Positions 1-8,626 are shown, counted from the first letter of the stretch. The stretch: 64,000 nt of DNA from Rhizobium sp. BK602 (GCF_014195095.1 NZ_JACIBC010000001.1:744001-808000), one strand, 5' to 3'. The notes: a model not told the origin generated them from the letters alone. Translations and numbers: made by a program.

Positions 1-1526
1 ATGTAGTCCGCACCGAGCTTGACCACCCATTCCTCGCGCAGCGGCCCCGCCGCCGGCCGCAGCCTGTCGGCATAACGCTCGCGGCGGCCGGAATCGATCA
101 GGCCACAGGACAAGGCAATGGCGGCGAGCACCGCGATGTCCTTGCCGTGCGGCGTCATCGGCGCGAAACCGTCCGGATATTCCTCGGCGATGAAGCCGGT
201 GGAGAGACGACCCTCGCGCCAGCGCGGATGTTTCATCAATGCCGACAGGAACGGCATGTTATGCTCGATGCCATCGACGACGAATCCGTCCAGCGCCTCG
301 GCCATGGCATCGATCGCGGCAAGCCGCGTCGGCGCCCAGGTGCAGAGCTTGGCGATCATCGGATCGTAATACATCGAGATTTCGGCGCCCTCGAAGACGC
401 CGGTATCGTTGCGGACGACGCTGTCGCCGTTCTGGCCCTCGCGCGGCGGGCGATAGCGGCTGAGACGGCCGATCGACGGCAGGAAATTGCGATAGGGGTC
501 TTCGGCATAGAGGCGGCTTTCGATCGCCCAGCCATTGAGCTTGATATCATCCTGCCCGAACGGCAGCGTTTCGCCAGCGGCGACGCGAATCATCTGTTCG
601 ACGAGATCGATGCCGGTGACGAGTTCGGTTACCGGATGTTCGACCTGCAGGCGGGTATTCATTTCAAGGAAATAGAAATTGCGGTCGCGATCGACGATGA
701 ATTCGACCGTGCCGGCGCTCTGGTAATCGACCGCCCTGGCAAGCGCGACGGACTGTTCGCCCATGGCCTTGCGCGTCGCTTCGTCCAGGAAAGGCGAGGG
801 CGCCTCCTCGGCCACCTTCTGGTTCCGGCGCTGGATGGAGCATTCGCGTTCGCCGAGATAGACGACATTGCCATGGCTGTCAGCCAGAACCTGGATCTCG
901 ATATGGCGCGGATCGACCACGAATTTCTCGATGAAGACGCGATCGTCGCCGAAGGAGCTCCTTGCCTCGGAACGGGCACGATCGAAGCCGTCGCGGACCT
1001 CATCCTTGCTCCAGGCGATGCGCATGCCCTTGCCGCCGCCGCCCGCCGATGCCTTGATCATCACCGGATAGCCGATCTCGCCGGCGATCCTCTCGGCATG
1101 GTCGGCATCGTCGATGACGCCGAGATAGCCGGGCACGGTGGAAACCTTGGCGGCATTGGCGAATTTCTTCGATTCGATCTTGTCGCCCATGGCCTCGATC
1201 GCCCTGGGTTTCGGGCCGATGAAGACGATGCCCTCCTTCTCCAGCGCCTGGCAGAAAGAGGCGCGCTCGGAGAGAAAGCCATAGCCGGGATGCACGGCCT
1301 CGGCGCCGGTCTGCTTGCAGGCGGCGATGATCTTGTCGGCAACGAGATAGCTCTCGGATGCCGGCGCCGGCCCGATATGCACGGCCTCGTCGGCCATTTC
1401 GACATGCAGGGCGTCGCGATCGGCGTCGGAATAGACGGCGACGGTCCGGATGCCCATCCGGCGCGCGGTCTTGATCACACGGCAAGCGATCTCGCCGCGA
1501 TTGGCGATCAGGATTTTCTTGAACAT
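1..1526 (-). CDS. pccA: Propionyl-CoA carboxylase alpha subunit (biotin carboxylase part), 3' end outside window
   Basis: Reading leftward from an ATG at 1526 gives about 508 residues with no stop before the window edge, so the C-terminal part with the biotin carrier domain is missing here. The N-terminus MFKKILIANRGEIA, the ATP-grasp loop GGGGKGMR and the motif EMNTRLQVEHPVTE identify a biotin carboxylase. Continuation past residue 450 into a BT-type region fits PccA rather than the shorter AccC. The enzyme uses ATP and bicarbonate to carboxylate propionyl-CoA to methylmalonyl-CoA together with PccB, in the cytosol. It lies 80 bases downstream of the DMT permease gene on the same strand. A methylcrotonyl-CoA carboxylase alpha subunit is the main alternative. 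Confidence 0.92.
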   Translation of the reverse strand, partial: MFKKILIANRGEIACRVIKTARRMGIRTVAVYSDADRDALHVEMADEAVHIGPAPASESYLVADKIIAACKQTGAEAVHPGYGFLSERASFCQALEKEGIVFIGPKPRAIEAMGDKIESKKFANAAKVSTVPGYLGVIDDADHAERIAGEIGYPVMIKASAGGGGKGMRIAWSKDEVRDGFDRARSEARSSFGDDRVFIEKFVVDPRHIEIQVLADSHGNVVYLGERECSIQRRNQKVAEEAPSPFLDEATRKAMGEQSVALARAVDYQSAGTVEFIVDRDRNFYFLEMNTRLQVEHPVTELVTGIDLVEQMIRVAAGETLPFGQDDIKLNGWAIESRLYAEDPYRNFLPSIGRLSRYRPPREGQNGDSVVRNDTGVFEGAEISMYYDPMIAKLCTWAPTRLAAIDAMAEALDGFVVDGIEHNMPFLSALMKHPRWREGRLSTGFIAEEYPDGFAPMTPHGKDIAVLAAIALSCGLIDSGRRERYADRLRPAAGPLREEWVVKLGADY

Positions 1527-1606
1527 GCAAACTCCGCCCAATGCATATGCCTGTCAGCGTTTTAGCCACAAATCGCCCCGGCGGTCCATGAGGAAGATGA
1601 ACGGCC

Positions 1607-2542
1607 TCAGGGCGAGGGTACGGATCGCGCCTGCACCCGCTCGCGCCAGATGATGAACAGGCCTGATCCGACGATGATCAGGATACCGATCCATTTGGAG
1701 AGATTGGGAAAATCACCAAAGAGCGCATAGCCGAGAATGGTGGCGGAGATGATCTCGAAATACTGGAACGGCGCCAGCAGCGACAGGGGCGCCAAGCGGA
1801 AGGCGCGCACGACGAGCATATGCGCATAGCCGGAGATCGAGCCGAGAATCAGCAGCAGCAAGAGACCGAGCCATGAGGCGGGCAGGGACGGCGCAAAATC
1901 GGCGACGCCTGCAGACGAGCCGGCCCAAACAGCGGCCGCCATGAAAATCGTGCCGCCGATACCGGACATGATCTGCATGGTCAGTGGCGAGTCGGCCTCG
2001 CCGATGGCTCGGTTCATGAAAAGATAGAGCGCATAGACGAAGGCGCAGCCGACCGGCAACAGCGCCTTCAGGCCGAAAACCTCGAAACTCGGCTGAATGA
2101 CGATCATCGCGCCGCAGAAGCCGATGAGAATCGCCAACCAACGCCGCCAGCCGACCTTATCGCCGAGAAACAGGGCGGAAAGCGCGGTCAGGATGAAGGG
2201 TTCGACGAAATAGATCGCAAAGACGTCGGCAAGCGGCATGTATTTCACCGCCGCGAAGAACAGCAGGCTCGCCAGGCCGTGCAGGACGCCGCGCAGCAGG
2301 TTCAGCCACGGCCGTTTCGCCGAAAGGGTCGACCAGCCGTAAACCGTCATCAGCAGCGGCAGGGTGCAGGCGAGCTGGAAGAAGAAGCGGTAGAAGGTCA
2401 CCTGTCCCGGCGACATGCTCTCGAAGGTCGCCATATATTTGGCGATCGCATCCATGACCGGCAGCACGATCATGGCGCCGGTCATGATGGCCATGCCCTG
2501 CAGAGAGTTCTGTTGAGTGGGTGCGGCGGTGGGATCGGACAT
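1607..2542 (-). CDS. DMT superfamily permease (EamA domains)
   Basis: A 311-residue protein made almost entirely of hydrophobic helices, about ten, in the two-fold EamA arrangement. The pattern GDKVGWRRWLAILIGFCGA after the first half is typical of drug/metabolite transporters. The C-terminus is a short basic tail (WRERVQARS). It should sit in the inner membrane and export or import a small metabolite; the substrate cannot be read from sequence. No strong Shine-Dalgarno is seen before the ATG at 2542. It reads toward pccA, 80 bases away, and may be co-transcribed with it, but a functional link is not evident. Confidence 0.85.
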   Translation of the reverse strand: MSDPTAAPTQQNSLQGMAIMTGAMIVLPVMDAIAKYMATFESMSPGQVTFYRFFFQLACTLPLLMTVYGWSTLSAKRPWLNLLRGVLHGLASLLFFAAVKYMPLADVFAIYFVEPFILTALSALFLGDKVGWRRWLAILIGFCGAMIVIQPSFEVFGLKALLPVGCAFVYALYLFMNRAIGEADSPLTMQIMSGIGGTIFMAAAVWAGSSAGVADFAPSLPASWLGLLLLLILGSISGYAHMLVVRAFRLAPLSLLAPFQYFEIISATILGYALFGDFPNLSKWIGILIIVGSGLFIIWRERVQARSVPSP

Positions 2543-2758
2543 GGTGAGCCATCAATCACAGGAACGCCGATCGATCAAGGCGCGGTTGCAGCTGCACTGC
2601 CGGTTTCATCACATGATTTGGCCCGGACTTTCCCAAATGGGACAGATCATGGTGGCGGCATGACGCCCTTAGACCTATCTCTACCCGGTTAATCCGCTAA
2701 AAATTTAAGCGCGCCGCTTAGAATTTCACCGGCGCGACCGAAACGGAGGATCGCACCG

Positions 2759-3181
2759 ATGTTGAAGACGGAACAAGAAACGACCGTTTTTTCGGATGAA
2801 GGCGACGATACCCTGGGCGGGCGAATCTCCATGGCCCGCGATGCCGCCGGCATCAATCTCGAATCACTGGCACATCAGCTCGGCGTCAAACGGGAAACGA
2901 TGCTTGCCTGGGAATCCGACCGCTCCGAACCAAGCCCGTCCGTTCTGGCGACGATGGCGAGCCTGTTCGGCGTTTCGCCGGCCTGGCTGATGAGCGGAAC
3001 CGGCGAGGGGCCGGGCGAGGACAGCGATCAGCGCGCGCTGGAAGCGGTCAAGCTCGAATTGTCGCGCTTGCGCTCCGCCCATCAGGAAATCGGCCGGCTG
3101 ATCGAATCGACCACCCGCCAGATCGAGAGACTTGATTATCAGGTCCGCCTGCGCAACGTCAGCAAGGACGTCGCGCATTAG
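2759..3181 (+). CDS. XRE-family transcriptional regulator
   Basis: 140 residues. Residues about 20-80 form a Cro/C1-type helix-turn-helix: GGRISMARDAAGINLESLAHQLGV is followed by a recognition region with RETMLAWESDRSEPS and the usual LFGVSPAWLM end. The last 50 residues are charged and helical and could form a coiled coil for dimerisation. A clear GGAGG lies 9 bases before the ATG. It is divergent from the DMT permease gene and convergent with lipB. Its targets are unknown; an autoregulatory or DMT-regulating role is only suggested by position. Confidence 0.85.
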   Translation: MLKTEQETTVFSDEGDDTLGGRISMARDAAGINLESLAHQLGVKRETMLAWESDRSEPSPSVLATMASLFGVSPAWLMSGTGEGPGEDSDQRALEAVKLELSRLRSAHQEIGRLIESTTRQIERLDYQVRLRNVSKDVAH

Positions 3182-3196
3182 GCAATAGGCTAGGCG

Positions 3197-3913
3197 TCAG
3201 GCCTCGTTGACCGTTTCGCCGAAAACCTGTTCGAAGGATTCGCGCAGGCGGATATCCACATCCGCCATCATCACCGGCAGGCCGAGATCGACGAGGCTGG
3301 TGACGCCGTAGGCGGATATTCCGCAGGGAACGATTCCCGAGAAATGCGTGAGATCGGGATCGACGTTCAGCGACAGGCCGTGAAACGTCACCCATTTGCG
3401 CACGCGGATGCCGAGCGCGGCGATCTTGTCCTCGGCGACAGTCCCATCCGGCAGCAGCGGTTTTTCCGGGCGGCGCACCCAGACGCCGACACGATCCTCG
3501 CGCCGCTCGCCGCGGACATTCATCGAATCAAGCGTGCGGATGATGACTTCTTCCAGCGCGGCGACGAAAGCGCGGATGTCCTGACGCCGGCGCTTCAGAT
3601 CCAGCATGACATAGGCCACGCGCTGGCCGGGACCATGATAGGTATATTCGCCGCCGCGTCCGGTGGCGAAGACCGGGAAACGCTCGGGCTCGATCAGATC
3701 CGACGCATTGGCGCTCGTGCCGGCCGTATATAAGGGGGGATGCTCGACCAGCCAGACGAGTTCCGCAGCCGCGCCATCGGCGATCGCGGCCACTTCGGCC
3801 TCCATGGTCGCCACCGCCTCGTCATAGGGCACGGGACAGTCGGCGATGCGCCAACGCACCGGCGGCGAGCCGGCAAGCGGAAACATTTGATGTTCGAGAT
3901 CAGTGCGGAGCAT
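3197..3913 (-). CDS. lipB: Octanoyl-[ACP]:protein N-octanoyltransferase LipB
   Basis: Transfers octanoyl groups from acyl carrier protein to lipoyl domains of 2-oxoacid dehydrogenases and the glycine cleavage H protein, the first step of lipoate synthesis. The family motif [12 protein letters not shown], the catalytic lysine in [10 protein letters not shown] and the catalytic cysteine in [12 protein letters not shown] are all present. The reading frame is open further upstream to 4108, but the ATG at 3913 ([11 protein letters not shown]) gives 238 residues and places AAGGA about 10 bases upstream. The extra N-terminal sequence resembles no LipB. It is convergent with the XRE gene, with 15 bases between the stops. 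Confidence 0.95.
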   Translation of the reverse strand: MLRTDLEHQMFPLAGSPPVRWRIADCPVPYDEAVATMEAEVAAIADGAAAELVWLVEHPPLYTAGTSANASDLIEPERFPVFATGRGGEYTYHGPGQRVAYVMLDLKRRRQDIRAFVAALEEVIIRTLDSMNVRGERREDRVGVWVRRPEKPLLPDGTVAEDKIAALGIRVRKWVTFHGLSLNVDPDLTHFSGIVPCGISAYGVTSLVDLGLPVMMADVDIRLRESFEQVFGETVNEA

Positions 3914-4118
3914 CCAGCCAGTCCTTGTGCAGCCCATGCGGCCGGGCATCTCTGACAAAAAGCGGACGGGCCGGCAAGCACCGCCTATATGGAGGCTTCC
4001 ACAGGCTATTTCAAACGCCTGTGAAAACTCTTCAAAAAAACTGACATATATCCCTTGTGCCCCCCGAATGCTTTTGCTACATGCAGCCCCGCCGGAGCAA
4101 TTCGGCACCTACCACGAT

Positions 4119-4203
4119 GCGGTCGTGGCGGAATTGGTAGACGCGCAGCGTTGAGGTCGCTGTGGGGCAACCCGTGGAAGTTCGAGTCTTCTCGACCGCA
4201 CCA
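4119..4203 (+). tRNA. tRNA-Leu, anticodon GAG
   Basis: The sequence folds as a class II tRNA. The acceptor pair GCGGTCG / CGACCGC is followed by A and an encoded CCA. The D arm contains GGCGGAATTGGTAGAC, and the anticodon stem CAGCG/CGCTG encloses the loop TTGAGGT. A long variable arm is followed by the T loop TTCGAGT. Anticodon GAG reads CUC and CUU leucine codons. An intrinsic terminator follows within 10 bases. Confidence 0.96.
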
Positions 4204-4210
4204 AACAAAT

Positions 4211-4233
4211 AACCCGCTTCGGCGGGTTTTTTA
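4211..4233 (+). terminator. Rho-independent terminator of tRNA-Leu
   Basis: AACCCGC and GCGGGTT form a stem around TTCG, followed by a run of six T residues. It starts eight bases after the CCA end of the tRNA. Confidence 0.9.
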
Positions 4234-4440
4234 CTTTCTGGCTCCCTGCAGTCATCGATATCCTTTTAGGCTGCGCCCATCTGCGATATTCTCGTAATAA
4301 TCGGTAATTTCGTACAGTTACCGTTCATGTTCGACGCCATATGGTATCGCTCATCGAACCCGATTGGGCGTCAATTGACAAACCGGGAGGGCGAGATGAT
4401 TAATAGTTTCGACATTCGTCATAGAGCGGAGGATATGCCA

Positions 4441-4962
4441 ATGACAAGTCGTGCCATCCTGTTGATGTCTTTTGCATCTTTTGCAGTCCTGGGTTCGATG
4501 GCCCTCTCATCACCAGCTTCTGCGCTGACGATGAAGGAATGCAGCACCAAGTATCAGGCCGCCAAAGACGCCGGCACCCTGAACGGCCAGAAGTGGAATG
4601 ACTTCCGTGCCGCACAGTGCGGCGCCGATGCTTCCGCCGCCACCACGCCGGCAGCCACGGCACCGGCCGCTACGACGCCTGCAAAGACCACGACGACCGC
4701 CAAGGTTGATCCGAACGAGCCGGATGTCACCAAGCCGCCGGCCAAGGAGCCTGCGAAGCCGACGACCGTCGCTCCGTCGGGCGTAAAGTTCCCAAGCGCG
4801 GTTGATACCAAGTATTCGAGCGAAACGCCCGGCAAGGCTCGCTTCCACACCTGCGTCGACGCCTACAATGCCAACAAGGCTGCAAACAGCCTCAATGGCC
4901 TGAAGTGGATCCAGAAGGGTGGCGGTTACTACAGCCTCTGCAACACCAAGCTGAAGGGCTGA
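4441..4962 (+). CDS. Secreted protein with two Cys/LNGxKW repeats
   Basis: 173 residues. The reading frame is open from 4327, but GGAGG at 4428-4432 sits 8 bases before the ATG at 4441. That start gives a clean signal peptide (MTSRAILLMSF..., cleavage after PASA). The mature protein has two related modules, one at each end: C-x3-Y-x-A-x-K with GTLNGQKW and a closing Cys, and C-x3-Y-x-A-x-K with NSLNGLKW and a closing Cys. They are separated by a linker of about 60 residues rich in Ala, Thr, Pro and Lys. Each module could be closed by a disulphide. It is probably periplasmic or secreted. Function is not known. A terminator follows at 4989. Confidence 0.8.
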   Translation: MTSRAILLMSFASFAVLGSMALSSPASALTMKECSTKYQAAKDAGTLNGQKWNDFRAAQCGADASAATTPAATAPAATTPAKTTTTAKVDPNEPDVTKPPAKEPAKPTTVAPSGVKFPSAVDTKYSSETPGKARFHTCVDAYNANKAANSLNGLKWIQKGGGYYSLCNTKLKG

Positions 4963-4988
4963 TCTCCACAGCTTTCATGCAAATCGAG

Positions 4989-5017
4989 CGGGCGCCCCAG
5001 TGGCGCCCGTATCGTTT
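4989..5017 (+). terminator. Intrinsic terminator after the secreted repeat protein
   Basis: CGGGCGCC and GGCGCCCG form a perfect 8-bp stem around CCAGT, followed by TATCGTTTT. It also lies just beyond the 3' end of the deformylase-like gene on the other strand, but the T-rich side fits plus-strand transcription. Confidence 0.75.
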
Positions 5018-5029
5018 TATGAGGACGAA

Positions 5030-5539
5030 TCAGGATTTCGCCTTTTCCCATTTCTTTACGAGCCGGTCGCGCTTCAGCTTGGACAAGCGCTGCAGCCAGA
5101 ATATGCCGTCGAGCTGGTCGACCTCGTGCTGGATGCATGTGGCGAGAAAACCCTCGGCTTCGGCTTCCCGGAGCTCACCGCCGATATCCTGATAGCGCAA
5201 CCGGATCGCTTTCGGCCTGATAATCTCGTCGGTAAAGCCGGGCATCGACACGCTGCCTTCGATATGTCGCTGCATGTCCTCGGAAAACCAGGTGATTTCC
5301 GGATTGATATAGGTGCGCGCACCGTCTTCACGGCTGAGCTCGATCACGGTGACACGCTGGAGCACGCCGATATGGGCCGCCGTGATGCCGACGCCTGGCG
5401 CGGCATGCATCGTCTCCAGAAGATCGGTGACGAGACTGCGCAAGTCATCGTCGAAAACGGTCACCGGTGCGCAAGCGGCTTTCAGCAGCGGGTCGGGGAA
5501 GCGGAGGATGGAACGGACTGTCACGGTTCTCTCTATCAA
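5030..5539 (-). CDS. Peptide deformylase-like protein with degenerate metal site
   Basis: 169 residues align throughout with peptide deformylase: the N-terminal ILRFPDPLLK, motif 1 as GVGITAAHIG, motif 2 as EGSVSMPG, motif 3 as HEVDQLDG. In active enzymes motif 1 ends in Gln, motif 2 is EGCLS and motif 3 is HExDH. Here the metal-binding Cys is Ser96 and the second metal-binding His is Gln142. The first His (138) and the catalytic Glu (139) remain, and the motif 1 Gln is His. Removal of N-formyl groups by the normal metal mechanism is therefore doubtful. It may bind nascent N-termini or have another role. It is convergent with the secreted repeat protein and divergent from mgtE. A canonical def gene is not in this window. 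Confidence 0.85.
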   Translation of the reverse strand: MIERTVTVRSILRFPDPLLKAACAPVTVFDDDLRSLVTDLLETMHAAPGVGITAAHIGVLQRVTVIELSREDGARTYINPEITWFSEDMQRHIEGSVSMPGFTDEIIRPKAIRLRYQDIGGELREAEAEGFLATCIQHEVDQLDGIFWLQRLSKLKRDRLVKKWEKAKS

Positions 5540-5641
5540 CGGGGCGGCATGGCCGAGGCCTCGAGAACAGGCTCGACAGGCGCTGCCATCACTATCTTAC
5601 AGACACGATAAGAAATGTTAGCTTTCCCGTCTATCCAATTG

Positions 5642-5670
5642 TTGACAATCAGCTTTTAGCCGCCATTCTC
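5642..5670 (+). promoter_or_regulatory. Possible promoter of mgtE
   Basis: A consensus -35 element TTGACA is followed 17 bases later by ATTCTC, a weak -10. It lies 44 bases upstream of the mgtE start. The -35 is convincing; the -10 is not. Confidence 0.3.
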
Positions 5671-5713
5671 GATATTGAATTCCCATGACGGAACCCGGAA
5701 TGCGAGGCGGCAC

Positions 5714-7126
5714 ATGACGACGACCGACGAAGACGTTCGCAAGGCCGCCACCGACGCCGGCCTCGATATCTACAACGAGGACGGTGTCGTCCGCTCCGAT
5801 TTCCTGGCGGATGTCAGTCATGCCATCGAGCGCGACGACCGCGCATTCCTGCAGCAAAATGTCGTCCGGCTGCATGATTCCGAGCTCGGCGATCTCCTCG
5901 AATCCTTGCCGCCACATGAGCGCCTGGCGCTGGTACGGCTGCTCGGCGACGATTTCGACATGACGGCGCTGACGCAGGTCGACGAGGCGATCCGCATGGA
6001 AATCGTCGACCAGATGCCGAACGACCAGATCGCCGCCGGCATCGGCGAACTGGATTCGGACGATGCCGTCTATATTCTCGAGGATCTCGACCAGGAGGAC
6101 CGCGACGAGATCCTGTCGCAGCTGCCGTTTACCGAACGGGTGCGCCTGCGGCGCGCCCTGGATTATCCCGAAAGCTCCGCCGGGCGCCGCATGCAGACGG
6201 AGTTCGTCGCCGTGCCGCCGTTCTGGACCGTCGGGCAGACCATCGACTACATGCGCGACGAGGAGGGGCTGCCGGAGAGCTTCTCGCAGATCTTCGTCAT
6301 CGATCCGACCTTCAAGCTGCTCGGCAGCGTCGATCTCGACCGTATCCTGCGCACCAAGCGGAAGACGAAGGTCGAGAGCATCATGCGGGAAAGCTCCCAT
6401 CCCATTCCCGCCGAAATGGACCAGGAAGAGGCGGCCCGGCTTTTTGAACAATATGACCTGCTGTCGGCCGCCGTGGTCGACGAAAACGACCGGTTGGTCG
6501 GCGTGCTGACCATTGACGACGTCGTCGACGTCATCAACGAGGAGGCCGACGAGGACATCAAGCGGCTCGGCGGCGTCGGCGACGAAGAACTGTCGGACAA
6601 TATCATCTCGACGGTACGGTCACGCTTCGTCTGGCTGGCGGTCAACCTGATCACGGCGATCCTGGCTTCCAGCATCATCGATGTCTTCGACGGCGCGATC
6701 GAGAAGATGGTGGCGCTGGCCGTGCTGATGCCGATCGTCGCCTCGATGGGTGGCAATGCCGGCACGCAGACCATGACCGTCACCGTCAGGGCGCTCGCCA
6801 CCGGCGACCTCGATATCTACAACGCCTTCCGCGTCATCCGCAGGGAGGCGGGCGTCGGTTTGCTGAACGGCGTTCTTTTCGCCGTCATCATGGGGGCGAT
6901 CGCAACCTTCTGGTTCCACGATTTTCAGCTCGGGATCGTGATTGCGGCGGCGATGATCATCAATCTGGTTGCCGCCGCGCTTGGCGGTATCCTGTTGCCG
7001 CTGGTGCTGCATCGATTCGGGGCCGATCCGGCCATCGCCTCGTCGGCCTTCGTCACCACGGTCACGGATTGCACCGGATATTTCGCCTTCCTTGGCCTTG
7101 CGACCTGGTGGTTCGCGATACACTAG
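5714..7126 (+). CDS. mgtE: Magnesium transporter MgtE
   Basis: 470 residues starting at MTTTDEDVRK. The order is a helical N domain with HDSELGDLLESLPPHER (residues about 45-140), two CBS domains (about 140-265, with VVDENDRLVGVLTIDDVVDVI), a connecting plug helix and five membrane helices from about residue 300. Family signatures PIVASMGGNAGTQTMTV and TVTDCTGYFAFLGLA are intact; the latter carries the conserved pore Asp. MgtE is a Mg2+-gated, homodimeric Mg2+ channel of the inner membrane whose cytosolic domains close the pore at high Mg2+. The first in-frame ATG (5675) is not used here because the family begins at 5714. Confidence 0.95.
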   Translation: MTTTDEDVRKAATDAGLDIYNEDGVVRSDFLADVSHAIERDDRAFLQQNVVRLHDSELGDLLESLPPHERLALVRLLGDDFDMTALTQVDEAIRMEIVDQMPNDQIAAGIGELDSDDAVYILEDLDQEDRDEILSQLPFTERVRLRRALDYPESSAGRRMQTEFVAVPPFWTVGQTIDYMRDEEGLPESFSQIFVIDPTFKLLGSVDLDRILRTKRKTKVESIMRESSHPIPAEMDQEEAARLFEQYDLLSAAVVDENDRLVGVLTIDDVVDVINEEADEDIKRLGGVGDEELSDNIISTVRSRFVWLAVNLITAILASSIIDVFDGAIEKMVALAVLMPIVASMGGNAGTQTMTVTVRALATGDLDIYNAFRVIRREAGVGLLNGVLFAVIMGAIATFWFHDFQLGIVIAAAMIINLVAAALGGILLPLVLHRFGADPAIASSAFVTTVTDCTGYFAFLGLATWWFAIH

Positions 7127-7159
7127 ACCTGAGCGAGGCTTATCGCCGTTCTGCGCAAA

Positions 7160-7181
7160 TTGACTATTACGTAAAAGTCAA
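7160..7181. promoter_or_regulatory. Palindromic operator upstream of the MerR gene
   Basis: Half-sites TTGACTATTAC and GTAAAAGTCAA match as an inverted repeat at 10 of 11 positions. The dyad lies 37 bases before the GTG start of the MerR gene. MerR proteins bind such dyads between -35 and -10, so autoregulation is likely but inferred. Confidence 0.5.
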
Positions 7182-7217
7182 TATTATGTGATCTCGCAAG
7201 ACATGGGCGGATGACGA

Positions 7218-7604
7218 GTGGAAAGATTCTATAGCATAACGGAGCTGACGCGGGAATTCGGAGTTTCGACCCGGACGCTTCGCTTTTACGAGGACGAGGG
7301 GCTTATCCATCCCGAGCGTCGGGGCCGCACGCGCTTGTTCCGGACAGCGGACCGCCGCCTGATCCAGGAAATCCTGCGCGGTCGCCGCATCGGCTTCACC
7401 ATCGCCGAAATCCGCGAGATCATCCAGGTCTACAAGGAGCCGCCGGGCGAAATCGGCCAGCTGAAGCTGCTGATGAAGCGCGTCGATGAGAAGCGCGAGG
7501 AGCTGCGCCAGAAGCGCAAGGATATCGACGATACGCTGACCGAACTCGACAATGTCGAGGAAGCGTGCCTCGGCCGCCTGGCCGAAATCGGCGTGGGGAC
7601 TTGA
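7218..7604 (+). CDS. MerR-family transcriptional regulator
   Basis: 128 residues from a GTG start at 7218. The N-terminal winged helix-turn-helix reads YSITELTREFGVSTRTLRFYE, then DEGLIHPERRGRTRLF and RRLIQEILRGRRIGFTIAEI, the normal MerR core. A long dimerisation helix follows (LLMKRVDEKREELRQKRKDI) and a short tail with one Cys (EEACLGRL). No dedicated metal- or drug-binding domain is visible, as in the MerR regulators that control catabolic acyl-CoA genes in proteobacteria. A strong dyad upstream suggests autoregulation. Target genes are not adjacent: the next gene is a GST on the other strand. Confidence 0.88.
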   Translation: MERFYSITELTREFGVSTRTLRFYEDEGLIHPERRGRTRLFRTADRRLIQEILRGRRIGFTIAEIREIIQVYKEPPGEIGQLKLLMKRVDEKREELRQKRKDIDDTLTELDNVEEACLGRLAEIGVGT

Positions 7605-7710
7605 TTCCCTGGACCTGTTTACTCCCCTAAGGCGAACATACGTTGGATTCCTAACAACCAACGCTTAGAGGCCACGGCGCGACCATTGGCATCGAACTCT
7701 GCACGAACGC

Positions 7711-8349
7711 CTATTCCCAGAGGGAAATTCCCTCTTGCAATATGGCGCGCTGCACCGCTTCGCGGGTCTCCAATCTTCGAGCATGAGATGTCCAGGCTGG
7801 ATAGTCATTTTGCATATCGATGGCCATGCGATTCCCCCACCTGTAGAATACGAGCAGATAGGGATCGACAATGGAATAATGCTCTCCCACAGCCCAGATT
7901 TTGCCATTCAGCTTGGATTCTATCAATGCAAATGCGGAAGCCAGATGCTCCTTTCCTTTGTTAACCAAGGGTGCGTACATCGATTCATCCGGCAAGAAAA
8001 AGTCAGCGCGCCAGATCATTCGAACAGCGACCGCATGAACCGCACTGGATAACCAGTTAAACCATTCGATGGATCGGACGATACTTATGGGGTCAGTTCC
8101 CAGGAGTTTCGCATCGGGATTCTCCAGACCGAGATGCAACAGAATTGCAGGCGCTTCCGTGAGGCTGAAATTTTCGGCGAGGAGGATGGGGATTCGCCCT
8201 TTCGGGTTCAAGCGACGGAATTCGTCGGTCTTGGTTTCAGGGTGGCCGGGAGACATTAGCGCTAACGAATATGGCCTTCCGATTTCCTCCATGATGATGT
8301 GAGGCGCCAAGGAGCACGAGCCGGGTGCAGCATGCAGCGTGTAATGCAT
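7711..8349 (-). CDS. Glutathione S-transferase family protein
   Basis: 212 residues from the ATG at 8349, preceded by GGAGGA. The N-terminal thioredoxin-like domain has the beta-class pattern APGSCSLAPHI, the cis-Pro segment NPKGRIPIL and the glutathione-binding LTEAPAIL. The C-terminal all-helical domain ends with HYSIVDPYLLVFYRWGNR. It probably conjugates or reduces electrophiles in the cytosol. Base composition is clearly different from the neighbours: 119 G+C in the 240 bases 7861-8100, about 50%, against 41 of 60 in the neighbouring line 8701-8760. This suggests recent acquisition. It stands alone, with no partner gene on its strand close by. Confidence 0.85.
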   Translation of the reverse strand: MHYTLHAAPGSCSLAPHIIMEEIGRPYSLALMSPGHPETKTDEFRRLNPKGRIPILLAENFSLTEAPAILLHLGLENPDAKLLGTDPISIVRSIEWFNWLSSAVHAVAVRMIWRADFFLPDESMYAPLVNKGKEHLASAFALIESKLNGKIWAVGEHYSIVDPYLLVFYRWGNRMAIDMQNDYPAWTSHARRLETREAVQRAILQEGISLWE

Positions 8350-8626
8350 CGATTCCTCCGAAATCAGTATTCCTATTTTAAGGTTGCGATGACTGACCTG
8401 GATAAGCAGGATCGTCAAAGTCCGGGCGCAGTAAAAACAGTTAGTCGCGGTTCGTCATTTCATTCCCTTCCGATTGCAGCGCATTATAGAGAGACAGCGC
8501 GTGCCAATGCTTTACCGCTGAGAAAAAGAAGAATCGCGACTTGGTCGTCAGGCCCCCCGTCACCCCGCATGCCCTTCATAAAGGGTACGCGGCCAGCTCT
8601 GATCGATGAGCTTTAGGTCCAAACGT

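Noticed and set aside
147-1565. Long plus-strand open frame of 472 codons
   Set aside because: It lies opposite pccA, whose product is recognisable from end to end. The frame has no family pattern and reflects high-GC antisense codon bias.
8389-8616. 75-codon plus-strand frame between the GST and ICMT-like genes
   Set aside because: No ribosome binding site, no recognisable family and Arg/Ser-rich composition without a pattern. The 277-base gap is treated as noncoding.
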